A stretch of DNA of 64,000 bases from an uncultured Prevotellaceae bacterium (GCA_947169115.1 CAMVOK010000014.1:19990-83989); one strand, 5' to 3'. Positions 48,438 to 56,722 are shown, numbered from the stretch's first letter. Numbers and translations are program-made. Notes: generated from the letters alone by a model not told the origin.

Positions 48438-49385
48438 TTACGAGCATTTAAGTATCTGTCCCGGACGCAAAGTCTTTGTGCGCGAGATGTTATTCAGACG
48501 GCACAGACGGTCAACCGTAATCCCATGTTTGCGAGCAATAGCACCCAACGTGTCACCCTTCCGCACCTTATAGACGCGGCTACGATTCTCACGATTCATA
48601 CGCTCCTGCTGGAATGCTCTCGACTCTTCAGCCTTGGCCAAAGCCTCTTCGTTACTAACAGAGTTCAACTCGTGGGTTGCCATCAACTGCGAACGACCAT
48701 TACTTCTGAATACATAATAGTCACCACGGATGTCTGCGGCCTCAAAGCAGAACAAGAGTTCGGGATTGATAAACTGCCCCAGCAGACGGGTCTCAAAATG
48801 AAGGTGAGGGCCTGTTGAACGTCCTGTGTTTCCACCGAGCCCGATGGGGTCACCAGCCTTTACGGTCTGGTCTTCCGTAACCAACTGCTTCGACATGTGG
48901 CCATATACCGTTTCAAGTCCATTAGGATGACGGATGATAACATACTTACCATAGCCCTTGCGGTAACCTTGGTCTTTCACCACACGAACCTTTCCGCTGA
49001 AGGCTGCACGTATAGTGTCGCCAATGTAAACCTTGATGTCAGTACCATAGTGGTTGCGGCGGAACTGACGACGATAGCCGTAATGAGAGTTCACCACACG
49101 ACTGTCACAGGGCATGCGGAACTCGCGCAGGTCTATCTTGTATTCAGCAGGCAATGCCTGAGTATAACGTACATACTCATTAGTCCATGATTCATAGAGC
49201 TCTCCAGCAGGATTCTCCAGAGATTCTACACGCAACAATCTGTTTATGGCTACTGAGTCCACAGCACGCAGTTTTGCATCCAAGGGAGCCTGACGAGCCA
49301 TCAGGTCCTGCCCCTGAGCAGCAACAGACATGGTCGCCGCAGACAGCATTAACACATATTTTTTAAGGGAATCAAATATCTTCAT
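48438..49385 (-). CDS. Exported M23 metallopeptidase with C-terminal LysM
   Basis: 315 residues with a signal peptide (ending near VAAQG). The M23 (LytM-type) domain at about 105-205 keeps the zinc site: HYGTDIKVYIGDTIRAAFSGKVRVV and GPHLHFETRLLGQFINPE. The LysM repeat at the C-terminus is YKVRKGDTLGAIARKHGITVDRLCRLNNI. It probably cuts peptidoglycan cross-links or activates other hydrolases in the periplasm. Both His of HxH and the HxxxD pair are intact, so it is likely active rather than an EnvC-like regulator. Confidence 0.93.
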   Translation of the reverse strand: MKIFDSLKKYVLMLSAATMSVAAQGQDLMARQAPLDAKLRAVDSVAINRLLRVESLENPAGELYESWTNEYVRYTQALPAEYKIDLREFRMPCDSRVVNSHYGYRRQFRRNHYGTDIKVYIGDTIRAAFSGKVRVVKDQGYRKGYGKYVIIRHPNGLETVYGHMSKQLVTEDQTVKAGDPIGLGGNTGRSTGPHLHFETRLLGQFINPELLFCFEAADIRGDYYVFRSNGRSQLMATHELNSVSNEEALAKAEESRAFQQERMNRENRSRVYKVRKGDTLGAIARKHGITVDRLCRLNNISRTKTLRPGQILKCS

Positions 49386-49413
49386 AAATTCAATTTAAGG
49401 TCAATTTTTAGTC

Positions 49414-49881
49414 TTACATATCCACCTCATCCACAGCATAAAGAGAGCTGAAGTTCAAGTCACCGAAGTCGAATACCTCCTCTGGTTTGAAGAATCGGTT
49501 TATCTCCTCCTTGGCCACATGAACTCCGTCACTGGCATGAACGATGTTCTGCTGGTTCGACATGGCATAATCACCACGTATGGTACCAATTGCAGCGTTA
49601 CGACCATTTGTCACACCTGCCATGGCACGCACTACGCGCACTACTTCAACACCCTCTACGCACATGGCCACAATAGGGGTCTGTTGCATAGACTTTTTCA
49701 GAAGGGGGAAGAAAGGTTTGTCCTTGAGGTGGCTGTAATGCTCTTCAACGAGTTCGTCGGTCATATAGAGCATCTTCATGCCTATGATTCTTAGTCCCTT
49801 GCGCTCGAAACGACTGATAATTTCGCCCATCAGCATACGCTTCACGACAGAGGGTTTCAAAAGTACTAAGGTTCTTTCCAT
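49414..49881 (-). CDS. ndk: Nucleoside diphosphate kinase
   Basis: Balances NTP pools through a phospho-His intermediate. 155 residues, close to the family length plus a C-terminal extension (FFKPEEVFDFGDLNFSSLYAVDEVDM). Motifs: TLVLLKPSVVKR at the start, GVTNGRNAAIGTIRGDYA, and the catalytic His in NIVHASD (usually NxxHGSD; Gly is replaced by Ala here). Confidence 0.95.
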   Translation of the reverse strand: MERTLVLLKPSVVKRMLMGEIISRFERKGLRIIGMKMLYMTDELVEEHYSHLKDKPFFPLLKKSMQQTPIVAMCVEGVEVVRVVRAMAGVTNGRNAAIGTIRGDYAMSNQQNIVHASDGVHVAKEEINRFFKPEEVFDFGDLNFSSLYAVDEVDM

Positions 49882-49940
49882 GTCTTGATTTTGGCGTTAA
49901 CTTTAGTTACTGAAAATACGCACGCACGAATTTTCGAGTG

Positions 49941-49948
49941 CAAAGGTA
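49941..49948 (-). promoter_or_regulatory. -7 box (TACCTTTG) for ndk
   Basis: Minus-strand TACCTTTG, 59 bp upstream of the ndk ATG. Confidence 0.5.
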
Positions 49949-50007
49949 CGAAAAATAATTGGAAACTAAAAATTAATCTTCAAAAAATCCTCTTTTTTGT
50001 GCTCTTT

Positions 50008-52107
50008 TTATGAAATAGACGACCAATTCACATTGTTTTTGTTCATTTCAGCAAGGGTTTTCCACATTTGAGTGTGTTCGGAACGACTACCATCGGGGTC
50101 ACTGTCAAGCACACGCTTGGCCACATCGCGAGCCAACTGTACCACCTGTCCGTCACGAGCCAAGTTGGCAACATGCAAATCAAATGGGATGCCACTCTGC
50201 TGTGTACCCTCCAAGTCACCGGGACCACGCAAGCGCATGTCTTCCTCAGCAATTTGAAAACCATCGTTCGTCTCACACATAATCTGTATGCGCCGTCGGG
50301 TATCGTTGCTGAGCTTGAAACTGGTAACCAGTATGCAATACGATTGGTCGGCACCACGTCCTACCCTGCCTCGCAGCTGGTGAAGCTGAGCCAGTCCAAA
50401 TCTTTCCGCATTCATGATGGCCATAACAGAGGCATTGGGTACATTTACGCCCACTTCTATGACCGTTGTAGCCATCAAGATCTGTGTTTCGCCGCGTACA
50501 AAACGGTCCATCTCACCGTCCTTCTCCGCTGGTTTCATCTTGCCATGCACCATACTGATATGGAGGTCGGGAAAAGCCTTGCAAAACTCCTTGTAGCCCA
50601 CCTCCAGGTTCTGGAGATCCATCTTCTCCGATTCCTTAATAAGGGGATAAACAATGTAGGCTTGCCTTCCCAGACCGATTTGCTGACGCAGTCCACGATA
50701 AAGTTCTTCTCTTCGGTTCTCGTAGTGATGGATGGTCTGGATGGGTTTTCTACCAGGCGGCAGTTCATCGATTACACTGACATCCAAGTCGCCATAGACC
50801 GTCATCGCCAGGGTTCTGGGGATAGGGGTTGCAGTCATTACGAGCACATGGGGAGGTGTATGGTTCTTACTCCATAACTTTGCCCTTTGCGCCACCCCAA
50901 ATCGGTGTTGCTCATCAATGACCACGAAGCCGAGGTTACGAAAGAGGACATTTTCCTCAATGACGGCATGCGTGCCAACCAATATCTGCACCTCTCCCGT
51001 CTGTAGTCCATCCATGATGGCCTTACGGCGCTTACCTTTGACGGTCGAAGTCAGTAGTTCTACATGCACAGACATATCGCCAAGGAAGTGGCGGAACGTG
51101 TCGAGGTGTTGCTCGGCCAGTATCTCCGTCGGAGCCATTATGCAAGCCTGATAGCCGTTGTCTAAGGCGATGAGCATGGACATCAAGGCCACCAACGTCT
51201 TACCGCTACCCACATCGCCCTGTAGCAGACGGTTCATCTGACGGCCGGTCATAGTATCCTGTCGTATCTCGCGAATGACCCGTTTCTGTGCCCCCGTCAG
51301 TTCGAAAGGCAAGTGATGATAGAAGAAATCGTTGAACAGCTGCCCTACCCTCGCAAACACATGTCCGACATACCTGCGATTGCGCTCACGGCTATATCTT
51401 AATATATTAAGTTGGATGAAAAACAGTTCCTCGAACTTCAGACGGAACGAGGCTCTGCTGAGGTGGTCAGCCGATTGAGGATAGTGCATAGCACGGATAG
51501 CCTCGTCGCGCGACATAAGTCTCAGTTCCTGCACCAGATACTCTGGCAATGTCTCTGGCAGAGGGTCGTGTATGATGCGAAAGACCGTGGCCACCCATTG
51601 TTCCACCATGCGTGTGTTGACGCCTCGTTTCTGCAACTTTTCAGGCACGGAGTAGTAGGGTCTTAAGCCATTCGTCGTACGGGCAAAACGTTCTGCACTC
51701 TCTATCTCGGGGTGGGTGATGTTGAAGCGGTCACGGAAAAGTGTAGGCTTGCCGAATACGACATAGTCCGTCAGCAACTTATAGCTTTTCTCAACGTACT
51801 GCAAGCCATTGAACCATACAAGGTCAACCACCCCATGCCCATCCGAGAAGTGCCCCACGATGCGTTGCTTACGGCCGAACCCCTCCTTCTCGAAACTGAG
51901 TATCTGTCCTCTCATCTGCACGTAGGGCATGTCCGTTGTCAGTTCGTGCGTATAATAGAAACGGCTGCGATCAATGTGTTTCGTAGGGTAATACTGCAGG
52001 AGGTCACCATAGGTATTTATACCCATGTCTTCCCTTAGCAACTTCGCCTTTGTTGGACCGATGTTGGAGAGATACGTTACAGGATAGTCAAGCGCATTCG
52101 TGAGCAT
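50008..52107 (-). CDS. recG: ATP-dependent DNA helicase RecG
   Basis: Branch migration and fork reversal helicase. 699 residues, normal. The N-terminal wedge/OB domain (VTYLSNIGPTKAKLLREDMGI ... PYVQMRGQILSFEKEG) is followed by helicase motifs: LLQGDVGSGKTLVAL (Walker A), VIDEQHRFGVAQR (motif II, DEQH), TATPIPRTLAMTVYGDLDVSVIDELPPGR, and ATTVIEVGVNVPNA. LHQLRGRVGRGADQSYC is motif VI. It follows ispD by 15 bp on the same strand. Confidence 0.97.
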   Translation of the reverse strand: MLTNALDYPVTYLSNIGPTKAKLLREDMGINTYGDLLQYYPTKHIDRSRFYYTHELTTDMPYVQMRGQILSFEKEGFGRKQRIVGHFSDGHGVVDLVWFNGLQYVEKSYKLLTDYVVFGKPTLFRDRFNITHPEIESAERFARTTNGLRPYYSVPEKLQKRGVNTRMVEQWVATVFRIIHDPLPETLPEYLVQELRLMSRDEAIRAMHYPQSADHLSRASFRLKFEELFFIQLNILRYSRERNRRYVGHVFARVGQLFNDFFYHHLPFELTGAQKRVIREIRQDTMTGRQMNRLLQGDVGSGKTLVALMSMLIALDNGYQACIMAPTEILAEQHLDTFRHFLGDMSVHVELLTSTVKGKRRKAIMDGLQTGEVQILVGTHAVIEENVLFRNLGFVVIDEQHRFGVAQRAKLWSKNHTPPHVLVMTATPIPRTLAMTVYGDLDVSVIDELPPGRKPIQTIHHYENRREELYRGLRQQIGLGRQAYIVYPLIKESEKMDLQNLEVGYKEFCKAFPDLHISMVHGKMKPAEKDGEMDRFVRGETQILMATTVIEVGVNVPNASVMAIMNAERFGLAQLHQLRGRVGRGADQSYCILVTSFKLSNDTRRRIQIMCETNDGFQIAEEDMRLRGPGDLEGTQQSGIPFDLHVANLARDGQVVQLARDVAKRVLDSDPDGSRSEHTQMWKTLAEMNKNNVNWSSIS

Positions 52108-52122
52108 CTTGCCTTCAGTTTC

Positions 52123-52806
52123 TTAATCTTCAATGTTCAATGAACATAAGTACTCGGCATACTGGATGTCGGAGGGAGTGGTTAGTTTGATGTTTTCGCG
52201 ATTACCCTCGACAAGGGTTATGCGGTGTCCCAGATGTTCTACCACAGAGGCATCGTCGGTAAACCCAGACTGATAGGTCTGACAATAGGCCTCTTTCAGA
52301 AGAGGGATGCTGAAAGTCTGCGGGGTCTGAACAAGACGGTAAAGAGAACGGTCAACAGTCGCGCTATCACCCTCTGGCATCAACTGCCTTACGGTCTCCA
52401 CCACAGGAACTACAGGCACCACGGCACCATGCTCCCGGGCAGCATCGTAACAACGACGGATAACTTCCGCCGATACAAAAGGACGCACACCATCGTGCAC
52501 TCCGACCACCCCCTCGGCATCATCAGGAATGAGTTTCAACCCGTTCTGTACCGAATGGAAGCGAGTCTCTCCCCCATCGGCAATCTGATGGGGAACCGCA
52601 AAGAGATATTTGCGGCACAACTGCTGCCAGTACCCCTGTTGGCCTTTCGGGAGGACGAGGATGATGCCAAGCTCGTCGTCTGCCTCATGAAAGGCCTCTA
52701 TCGTACGCATCAGCACAGGTTTAGCACCGATGGGCAGGAACTGTTTGGGCACGTCCCCACCCATTCTCAGACCTTTGCCACCCGCGACTAATATTGCATA
52801 ATCCAT
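52123..52806 (-). CDS. ispD: 2-C-methyl-D-erythritol 4-phosphate cytidylyltransferase
   Basis: Third step of the MEP isoprenoid pathway (CTP plus MEP to CDP-ME). 227 residues. The nucleotide-binding loop [32 protein letters not shown] and the catalytic region [11 protein letters not shown] are complete, as are [13 protein letters not shown] and [37 protein letters not shown]-pathway products also feed MiaA. Confidence 0.96.
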   Translation of the reverse strand: MDYAILVAGGKGLRMGGDVPKQFLPIGAKPVLMRTIEAFHEADDELGIILVLPKGQQGYWQQLCRKYLFAVPHQIADGGETRFHSVQNGLKLIPDDAEGVVGVHDGVRPFVSAEVIRRCYDAAREHGAVVPVVPVVETVRQLMPEGDSATVDRSLYRLVQTPQTFSIPLLKEAYCQTYQSGFTDDASVVEHLGHRITLVEGNRENIKLTTPSDIQYAEYLCSLNIED

Positions 52807-52814
52807 AGACGATC

Positions 52815-52892
52815 AAGAATTAAGAGTTAAGAATGAGTATAATGTCCAATAGCACAGCAACTCTAATTCTTAATTTTTCTCTCTTAACTCTT
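52815..52892. repeat. Two opposed heptamer arrays between DJ-1 and ispD genes
   Basis: AAGAATT AAGAGTT AAGAATG (52815-52835) and, in complementary composition, AATTCTT AATTTTT CTCTCTT AACTCTT (52865-52892). The two arrays can pair as an imperfect long hairpin. The last units run into the 3' end of the DJ-1 gene and encode its final residues. Confidence 0.75.
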
Positions 52893-53441
52893 CATTAAGA
52901 AGTTATACATCATCCCTTCGCGCAGGGCATCGGCAGTTTGCTTGTCCTTCAGACGTTCCACAAGCACGTAACCCAGCTCCATGGCTGCACCGGGACCCTT
53001 GCCTGTAATAAACTGACCATCCTGTTCCACAAGGGAGGCCGTATAGTCTGCCCCCTTCAACTCGGACTCGAAGCCAGGGTAACAGGTAGCCTTACGACCT
53101 TCCAAAATACCGAGATGTCCCAAGACAAGGGGAGCCGCACAGATGGCGGCAAGAGGACGACCAGCCTTGTAGTGCTGCATGAGTCCTTCACGCAGAGGCA
53201 GACAGGCATCAAGGTTCGTAGCTCCAGGCAGACCACCAGGAAGGAATAGGAGGTCGGCATCCTCGAAGTCAATCTCCGCCAACGTCTTGTCAGCCACAAA
53301 ACCCACACCGTGGGCACTGGTTACAACAATTTCGTCCGTGATGCTTACGGTCTCCACTTGAAGACCTGCACGACGCATGATGTCAACGGGAGCCAATGCT
53401 TCAATGTCCTCGAAGCCTGTGGCAAGGAATACGTAAATCAT
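52884..53441 (-). CDS. DJ-1/PfpI-family protein (YajL/ThiJ-like)
   Basis: 185 residues. MIYVFLATGFEDIEALAPVDIMRRAGLQVETVS is the standard start with the conserved Glu; the nucleophile elbow is AAICAAPLVLGHLGIL (Cys about 105) and LLFLPGGLPGATNL precedes it. Family members act as protein or glyoxal deglycases or redox-responsive chaperones. It is close to YajL-type proteins. Spacing to ispD is 77 bp, filled by heptamer repeats. Confidence 0.92.
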   Translation of the reverse strand: MIYVFLATGFEDIEALAPVDIMRRAGLQVETVSITDEIVVTSAHGVGFVADKTLAEIDFEDADLLFLPGGLPGATNLDACLPLREGLMQHYKAGRPLAAICAAPLVLGHLGILEGRKATCYPGFESELKGADYTASLVEQDGQFITGKGPGAAMELGYVLVERLKDKQTADALREGMMYNFLMKS

Positions 53442-53463
53442 ATTTTAGAGGTTTAGAGGTTTA

Positions 53464-53512
53464 GTAATCGGACGCCCGGAGGGCTACGCTTGCGTAGCAT
53501 CACGGAGCAAGA
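53464..53512. repeat. Dispersed palindromic element, copy 1
   Basis: Contains GTAATCGGACG, then CTACGCTTGCGTAG and GGAGCAAG. Two further copies in the opposite orientation lie at 56484-56533 and 56533-56576. Confidence 0.8.
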
Positions 53513-53522
53513 AGTTTAGAAG

Positions 53523-53560
53523 CCTCACCCCCAACCCCTCTCCGAAGGGCGAGGGGGAGT
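53523..53560. repeat. G-rich palindromic element
   Basis: CCTCACCCCCAACCCCTCTCC then GAAGGGCGAGGGGGAG, shown in two parts. Its complement reads as the family pattern with GGGGTTGGGGGTGAGG. Confidence 0.7.
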
Positions 53561-53586
53561 GTTTACTACTAATAGTGACAATTTAA

Positions 53587-53614
53587 TTTTTAACTCTTAA
53601 TTTTTAACTCTTAA
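53587..53614. repeat. Four-unit heptamer repeat (TTTTTAA / CTCTTAA)
   Basis: Perfect 14-bp double unit repeated twice, i.e. four 7-bp steps. Confidence 0.85.
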
Positions 53615-53617
53615 CTG

Positions 53618-53653
53618 AGGCTCCCCTCCCCAGGGAGGGTCGGGGTGGGCCTT
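53618..53653. repeat. G-rich palindromic element with G-quadruplex pattern
   Basis: GGCTCCCCTCCCC then AGGGAGGGTCGGGGTGGG. The right half has four G-runs separated by 1-2 bases (GGG-A-GGG-TC-GGGG-T-GGG), which fits a G-quadruplex motif. It adjoins the pdxJ stop and could also end that transcript. Confidence 0.75.
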
Positions 53654-54369
53654 TAAGGATAGAGGCACGCACGATACCTCTTTATGGTTTCTTCTAATCC
53701 CAAATAGAGGGCATCGCAGATGAGGGCATGACCGATGCTGCACTCATCGACGTAGGGCATACAATCGTGCATGTAACGTAGGTTCTCAAGACTGAGGTCA
53801 TGTCCCATATTCAGTCCCATACCCAACTTCTTGGCTCGTTCACCAGCCTTTACAAAGGGAGCAATAGCTTCTTCCTTACCCTTCGGATAAAGTGTAGCGT
53901 AAGGTTCGGTATAGAGTTCCACACGGTCTGCTCCAGTCTTGGCTGCATACTCCACCATTTCCTCATCGGCATCCACAAAGATGCTCACTCGTATGCCCTT
54001 CTCATGGAAACGGTCAGTTACCTCGGAGAGGAAAGCCTGATTCTTCTTAGTGTCCCACCCATGGTTGCTCGTCAACTGGTCGGGGCTATCGGGTACAAGA
54101 GTCACCTGTGTGGGAGTGACCTGCAGAACCAAACTGATAAACTCGGGAGAGGGATAACCCTCGATATTGAACTCTGTCCGCAGACGGGGACGTAGGTCAA
54201 AAACATCCTGTCTGCGAATGTGGCGTTCATCGGGACGGGGATGAACCGTGATACCCTGTGCTCCGAAACGCTCACAATCCAAGGCCACCTGCAAGACATT
54301 GGGATTGTCTCCTCCTCTGGCATTGCGAAGAGTGGCTATTTTATTGATATTTACACTCAGTTTCGTCAT
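53653..54369 (-). CDS. pdxJ: Pyridoxine 5'-phosphate synthase
   Basis: Last step of DXP-dependent vitamin B6 synthesis. 238 residues, TIM barrel. [48 protein letters not shown] is the conserved start with the catalytic residues; [11 protein letters not shown] binds substrate. [30 protein letters not shown] and [13 protein letters not shown] follow, and the C-terminal [11 protein letters not shown] and [24 protein letters not shown] are intact. Confidence 0.97.
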   Translation of the reverse strand: MTKLSVNINKIATLRNARGGDNPNVLQVALDCERFGAQGITVHPRPDERHIRRQDVFDLRPRLRTEFNIEGYPSPEFISLVLQVTPTQVTLVPDSPDQLTSNHGWDTKKNQAFLSEVTDRFHEKGIRVSIFVDADEEMVEYAAKTGADRVELYTEPYATLYPKGKEEAIAPFVKAGERAKKLGMGLNMGHDLSLENLRYMHDCMPYVDECSIGHALICDALYLGLEETIKRYRACLYP

Positions 54370-54391
54370 ATTACTCTATATAACAACACCA

Positions 54392-54423
54392 CAAAGGTAG
54401 TGCAAACCGAGCGAAAACGCAAA
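54392..54423 (-). promoter_or_regulatory. pdxJ promoter, -33 TTTG and -7 TACCTTTG
   Basis: On the minus strand TTTG (54423-54420) is followed after exactly 20 bp by TACCTTTG (54399-54392), a full match to the Bacteroidetes consensus. The leader would be about 18 nt. The box lies in the 25-bp repeat that recurs at 54479. Confidence 0.75.
54393..54417. repeat. 25-bp promoter-associated repeat, copy 1
   Basis: Identical to 54479-54503, 86 bp apart in direct orientation; it begins AAAGGTAGTGCAAACCGAGC and ends GAAAA. It covers most of the pdxJ -7 box and the spacer to the -33 box. The palindrome GCAAATTTATTTGC follows at 54419-54432. Confidence 0.9.
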
Positions 54424-54478
54424 TTTATTTGCAGTTTTCATAGGTGCAGCCTACCTTCGAGACCATGCAAAAGGGATT

Positions 54479-54503
54479 AAAGGTAGTGCAAACCGAGCGA
54501 AAA
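54479..54503. repeat. 25-bp promoter-associated repeat, copy 2
   Basis: Second exact copy. Its minus-strand reading also has TTTG (54509-54506), a 20-bp spacer, and a box TACCTTTA (54485-54478) that differs from consensus only in the last base. Confidence 0.9.
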
Positions 54504-54540
54504 ACCAAACATGTTTAGGTATTTTCTTGCCAATAATTCG

Positions 54541-54548
54541 TATCTTTG
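54541..54548 (+). promoter_or_regulatory. -7 box (TATCTTTG) four bases before the helicase ATG
   Basis: TATCTTTG-N4-ATG. With the usual start about 5 bp after the box, transcription would begin at the A of the ATG (54553). Confidence 0.55.
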
Positions 54549-54552
54549 TCGC

Positions 54553-56415
54553 ATGATTCAAAGTTTGGTCAGACAACGCGAACTTCTCCGGCTGGAATAT
54601 GAGTACGAACGCGAACAGTTCCAGCGACAGACAGAAGCCATGGGTGTAGAGAGAAAAATACGTCGTGGCCTTTGTTGGTTTCCACTCGGTGTAGGGCGCA
54701 GTTACTACAATTCGTTGGACCAGCTGGTGGTAGAAGTTTATAACGGCAACCCACAGCCAGACAACGAGCACCAGTTTGAACCTGGCAAGCCCGTTTGCTT
54801 CTTCGAGCAAGACGGTTCGGAAATGCTTCGTTACATGAAGTTCGTGGCCCAAGTGAGTTACGTAGAAGAAGACAGGATGGTGGTAGTGATTCCAACCACC
54901 GACGCCTTGCAGCAAGTACAGAATGCCATGCGACTGGGCGTACAACTGTATCTCGACGAATACACCTACCGACAGATGTTTGCCGCACTGGACCAAGTCA
55001 TCAATGCCCAGAAAGGCAGGTTGGCCGAACTGCGCGACATCGTCCACACCTCAGCCCCTACCCATAAGTTTACCTTCTCCCCTGTTCGTTTCCCTTGGCT
55101 GAATCCCAGTCAGGAACAGGCAGTAAACGAAGTCTTATGGGCCAAAGACGTTGCCGTAGTGCATGGCCCGCCAGGAACCGGAAAGACCACCACCTTAGTG
55201 GAAGCCATCTACGAAACCCTACGGCGTGAAAACCAAGTTTTGGTATGCGCCCAGAGCAACATGGCCGTGGACTGGATTAGCGAAAAGCTGGCAGACCGTG
55301 GAGTATCTGTATTGCGCATTGGGAACCCCACCCGTGTGACAGACAAGATGCTGGGCTACACCTACGAACGGCAGTTCGAGAACCATCCCAGATACACCGA
55401 CCTCTGGACACTGCGACGCGAAATCCGTCGCATGTATGAGAGTCGAAAGGATGCGAGCAACAACTTCCACCAGAAGATTGCCCGTCTGCGAGACCGCTGT
55501 ACGGAACTCGAAATGACCATTACGGCAGACCTCTTTGCCGAAGCCCGTGTAATCTCCTGCACCCTGACAGGGAGTGCCAACCATCTGCTCGTAGGTCACC
55601 ACTTCGGCACGTTGTTCATCGACGAAGCGGCACAGGCCTTGGAAGCAGCCTGTTGGATTGCCATACAAAAGGCTGACCGTGTGGTGCTGGCTGGCGACCA
55701 TCGTCAATTGCCTCCCACCATCAAGTGTCCCGAAGCCCTGAAAGGAGGACTCAACCACACCCTGATGCAAACCCTGACAGAAACGAAACCCCAGTGTGTA
55801 TCGCTGCTGACCATACAATACCGCATGTCGGAAGGCATCATGCAGTTCCCCAACCAAGAGTTTTACGATGGCAAACTGGAGAGTGCTCCCGAGGTGAAAT
55901 ACCGCGGCATACTGGACTGGGACACGGCCATCGATTGGATAGACACTCCCGACGAACCCGAATACATGGAACAACAGGCTGGCGATGGACTGAGCAGACA
56001 GAATCCGGCGGAAGCCCAACTCACCCTGCAGACCCTACGGGAGTATTTCGACAAGATAGGAAAAGACCGCATCCTGCACGAACGGCTCGATGTGGGCATC
56101 ATATCCCCCTACCGAGGACAGGTTGGCCTGCTACGACGGATGCTTCGGCACGATGCCTACTGGAAACCCTTCCGCTCGCTCATCACCATCAACACCATCG
56201 ATGGGTTCCAAGGGCAGGAACGCGACATCATTGTCATCTCCATGGTTCGTAACAACGACGAGGGAGAGGTCGGTTTCTTAAGAGATCTCAGACGCATGAA
56301 TGTGGCCATCACCCGTGCCCGCATGAAGATTCTGCTCATTGGTCACCGTGCCACACTTTCCCGACATCCCTTCTACCGCCACCTGATGCAGTACGTTAGA
56401 GGTTTAGAGGTTTAG
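54553..56415 (+). CDS. SF1 (UPF1-like) DNA/RNA helicase
   Basis: 620 residues from ATG 54553. An ATG at 54511 is in frame, but it lies upstream of the promoter box. Motifs: VHGPPGTGKTTTLVEAIYETL (I), VLVCAQSNMAVDWI (Ia), LFIDEAAQALEAACW (II), VVLAGDHRQLPPTI (III), LTIQYRMSEGIMQFPN (IV), GIISPYRGQVGLLRRML, TIDGFQGQERDIIVISMVRNN (V) and RRMNVAITRARMKILLIG (VI). It resembles IGHMBP2/UPF1-like SF1B helicases; the substrate is unknown. The last residues (VRGLEV) are encoded by the octamer repeat GTTTAGAG that continues downstream. Confidence 0.92.
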   Translation: MIQSLVRQRELLRLEYEYEREQFQRQTEAMGVERKIRRGLCWFPLGVGRSYYNSLDQLVVEVYNGNPQPDNEHQFEPGKPVCFFEQDGSEMLRYMKFVAQVSYVEEDRMVVVIPTTDALQQVQNAMRLGVQLYLDEYTYRQMFAALDQVINAQKGRLAELRDIVHTSAPTHKFTFSPVRFPWLNPSQEQAVNEVLWAKDVAVVHGPPGTGKTTTLVEAIYETLRRENQVLVCAQSNMAVDWISEKLADRGVSVLRIGNPTRVTDKMLGYTYERQFENHPRYTDLWTLRREIRRMYESRKDASNNFHQKIARLRDRCTELEMTITADLFAEARVISCTLTGSANHLLVGHHFGTLFIDEAAQALEAACWIAIQKADRVVLAGDHRQLPPTIKCPEALKGGLNHTLMQTLTETKPQCVSLLTIQYRMSEGIMQFPNQEFYDGKLESAPEVKYRGILDWDTAIDWIDTPDEPEYMEQQAGDGLSRQNPAEAQLTLQTLREYFDKIGKDRILHERLDVGIISPYRGQVGLLRRMLRHDAYWKPFRSLITINTIDGFQGQERDIIVISMVRNNDEGEVGFLRDLRRMNVAITRARMKILLIGHRATLSRHPFYRHLMQYVRGLEV

Positions 56416-56450
56416 AGGTTTAGAAGGTGAGAGGTTTAGAGGTGAGAGGT
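56394..56450. repeat. Octamer repeat (GTTTAGAG type) spanning the helicase stop
   Basis: GTTAGAG, then GTTTAGAG units in a row, then mixed GGTGAGAG/GGTTTAGAG units. The helicase stop codon at 56413-56415 lies inside. A complementary array (CTCACTT/CTAAACCT) lies at 56580-56637, so the two could pair over the intervening element. Confidence 0.8.
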
Positions 56451-56483
56451 CACTTTTGCAACTTGTTATCCAGTCAAATACAT

Positions 56484-56533
56484 TTCTTGCTCCTCTTCGC
56501 TACGCAAGCGTAGGCCAAAGACCGTCCGATTAC
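56484..56533. repeat. Dispersed palindromic element, copy 2
   Basis: Inverse orientation of the 53464 element: CTTGCTCC, then CTACGCAAGCGTAG, then CGTCCGATTAC. Confidence 0.8.
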
Positions 56534-56576
56534 TTGCTCCGTTCCTCTATGCAAACGTAGGCTGAGCCGTCCGATT
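56533..56576. repeat. Dispersed palindromic element, copy 3 (diverged, tandem)
   Basis: Directly follows copy 2: CTTGCTCC, CTATGCAAACGTAG (two changes that weaken the palindrome), then CCGTCCGATT. Confidence 0.7.
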
Positions 56577-56579
56577 TCT

Positions 56580-56637
56580 CTTCTCACTTCTCACCTCTCA
56601 CATCTCACTTCTAAACCTCTAAATCCCTAAACCTCTA
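56580..56637. repeat. CTCACTT/CTAAACCT pyrimidine-rich array
   Basis: 7- and 8-bp steps of CTCACTT, CTCACCT, CTCACAT, CTAAACCT, complementary in composition to 56394-56450. A near-identical array precedes cydA at 59733-59776. Confidence 0.75.
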
Positions 56638-56651
56638 ACTATAATAAAACA

Positions 56652-56679
56652 TTTTTCACTTTTCATTTTTCACTTTTCC
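56652..56679. repeat. Four-unit heptamer repeat (TTTTTCA / CTTTTCA)
   Basis: TTTTTCA, CTTTTCA, TTTTTCA, CTTTTCC: exact 7-bp steps, 12 bp before the nadK -7 box. Confidence 0.85.
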
Positions 56680-56690
56680 CTTAAATATTG

Positions 56691-56698
56691 TATATTTG
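56691..56698 (+). promoter_or_regulatory. -7 box (TATATTTG) for nadK
   Basis: Perfect TAnnTTTG, 24 bp before the preferred ATG at 56723. The predicted leader contains a small hairpin CCCA-AGCA-TGGG. Confidence 0.55.
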
Positions 56699-56722
56699 CA
56701 GTCCCAAGCATGGGTAATGACT

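Larger units (their letters stand above)
53442..53652. other. Repeat mosaic between pdxJ and the DJ-1 gene
   Basis: No gene. In order: GAGGTTTA-type octamers (53448-53463), one copy of the CTACGCTTGCGTAG element (53464-53512), a G-rich palindrome (53523-53560), four heptamers (TTTTTAA CTCTTAA twice, 53587-53614) and a second G-rich palindrome (53618-53653) abutting the pdxJ stop. Confidence 0.85.
56416..56722. other. Repeat mosaic between the helicase and nadK
   Basis: 307 bp without a gene. It holds the rest of the octamer array, two adjacent copies of the CTACGCTTGCGTAG element, a pyrimidine-rich complementary array (56580-56637), four TTTTTCA/CTTTTCA heptamers (56652-56679) and the nadK -7 box. 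Confidence 0.85.
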
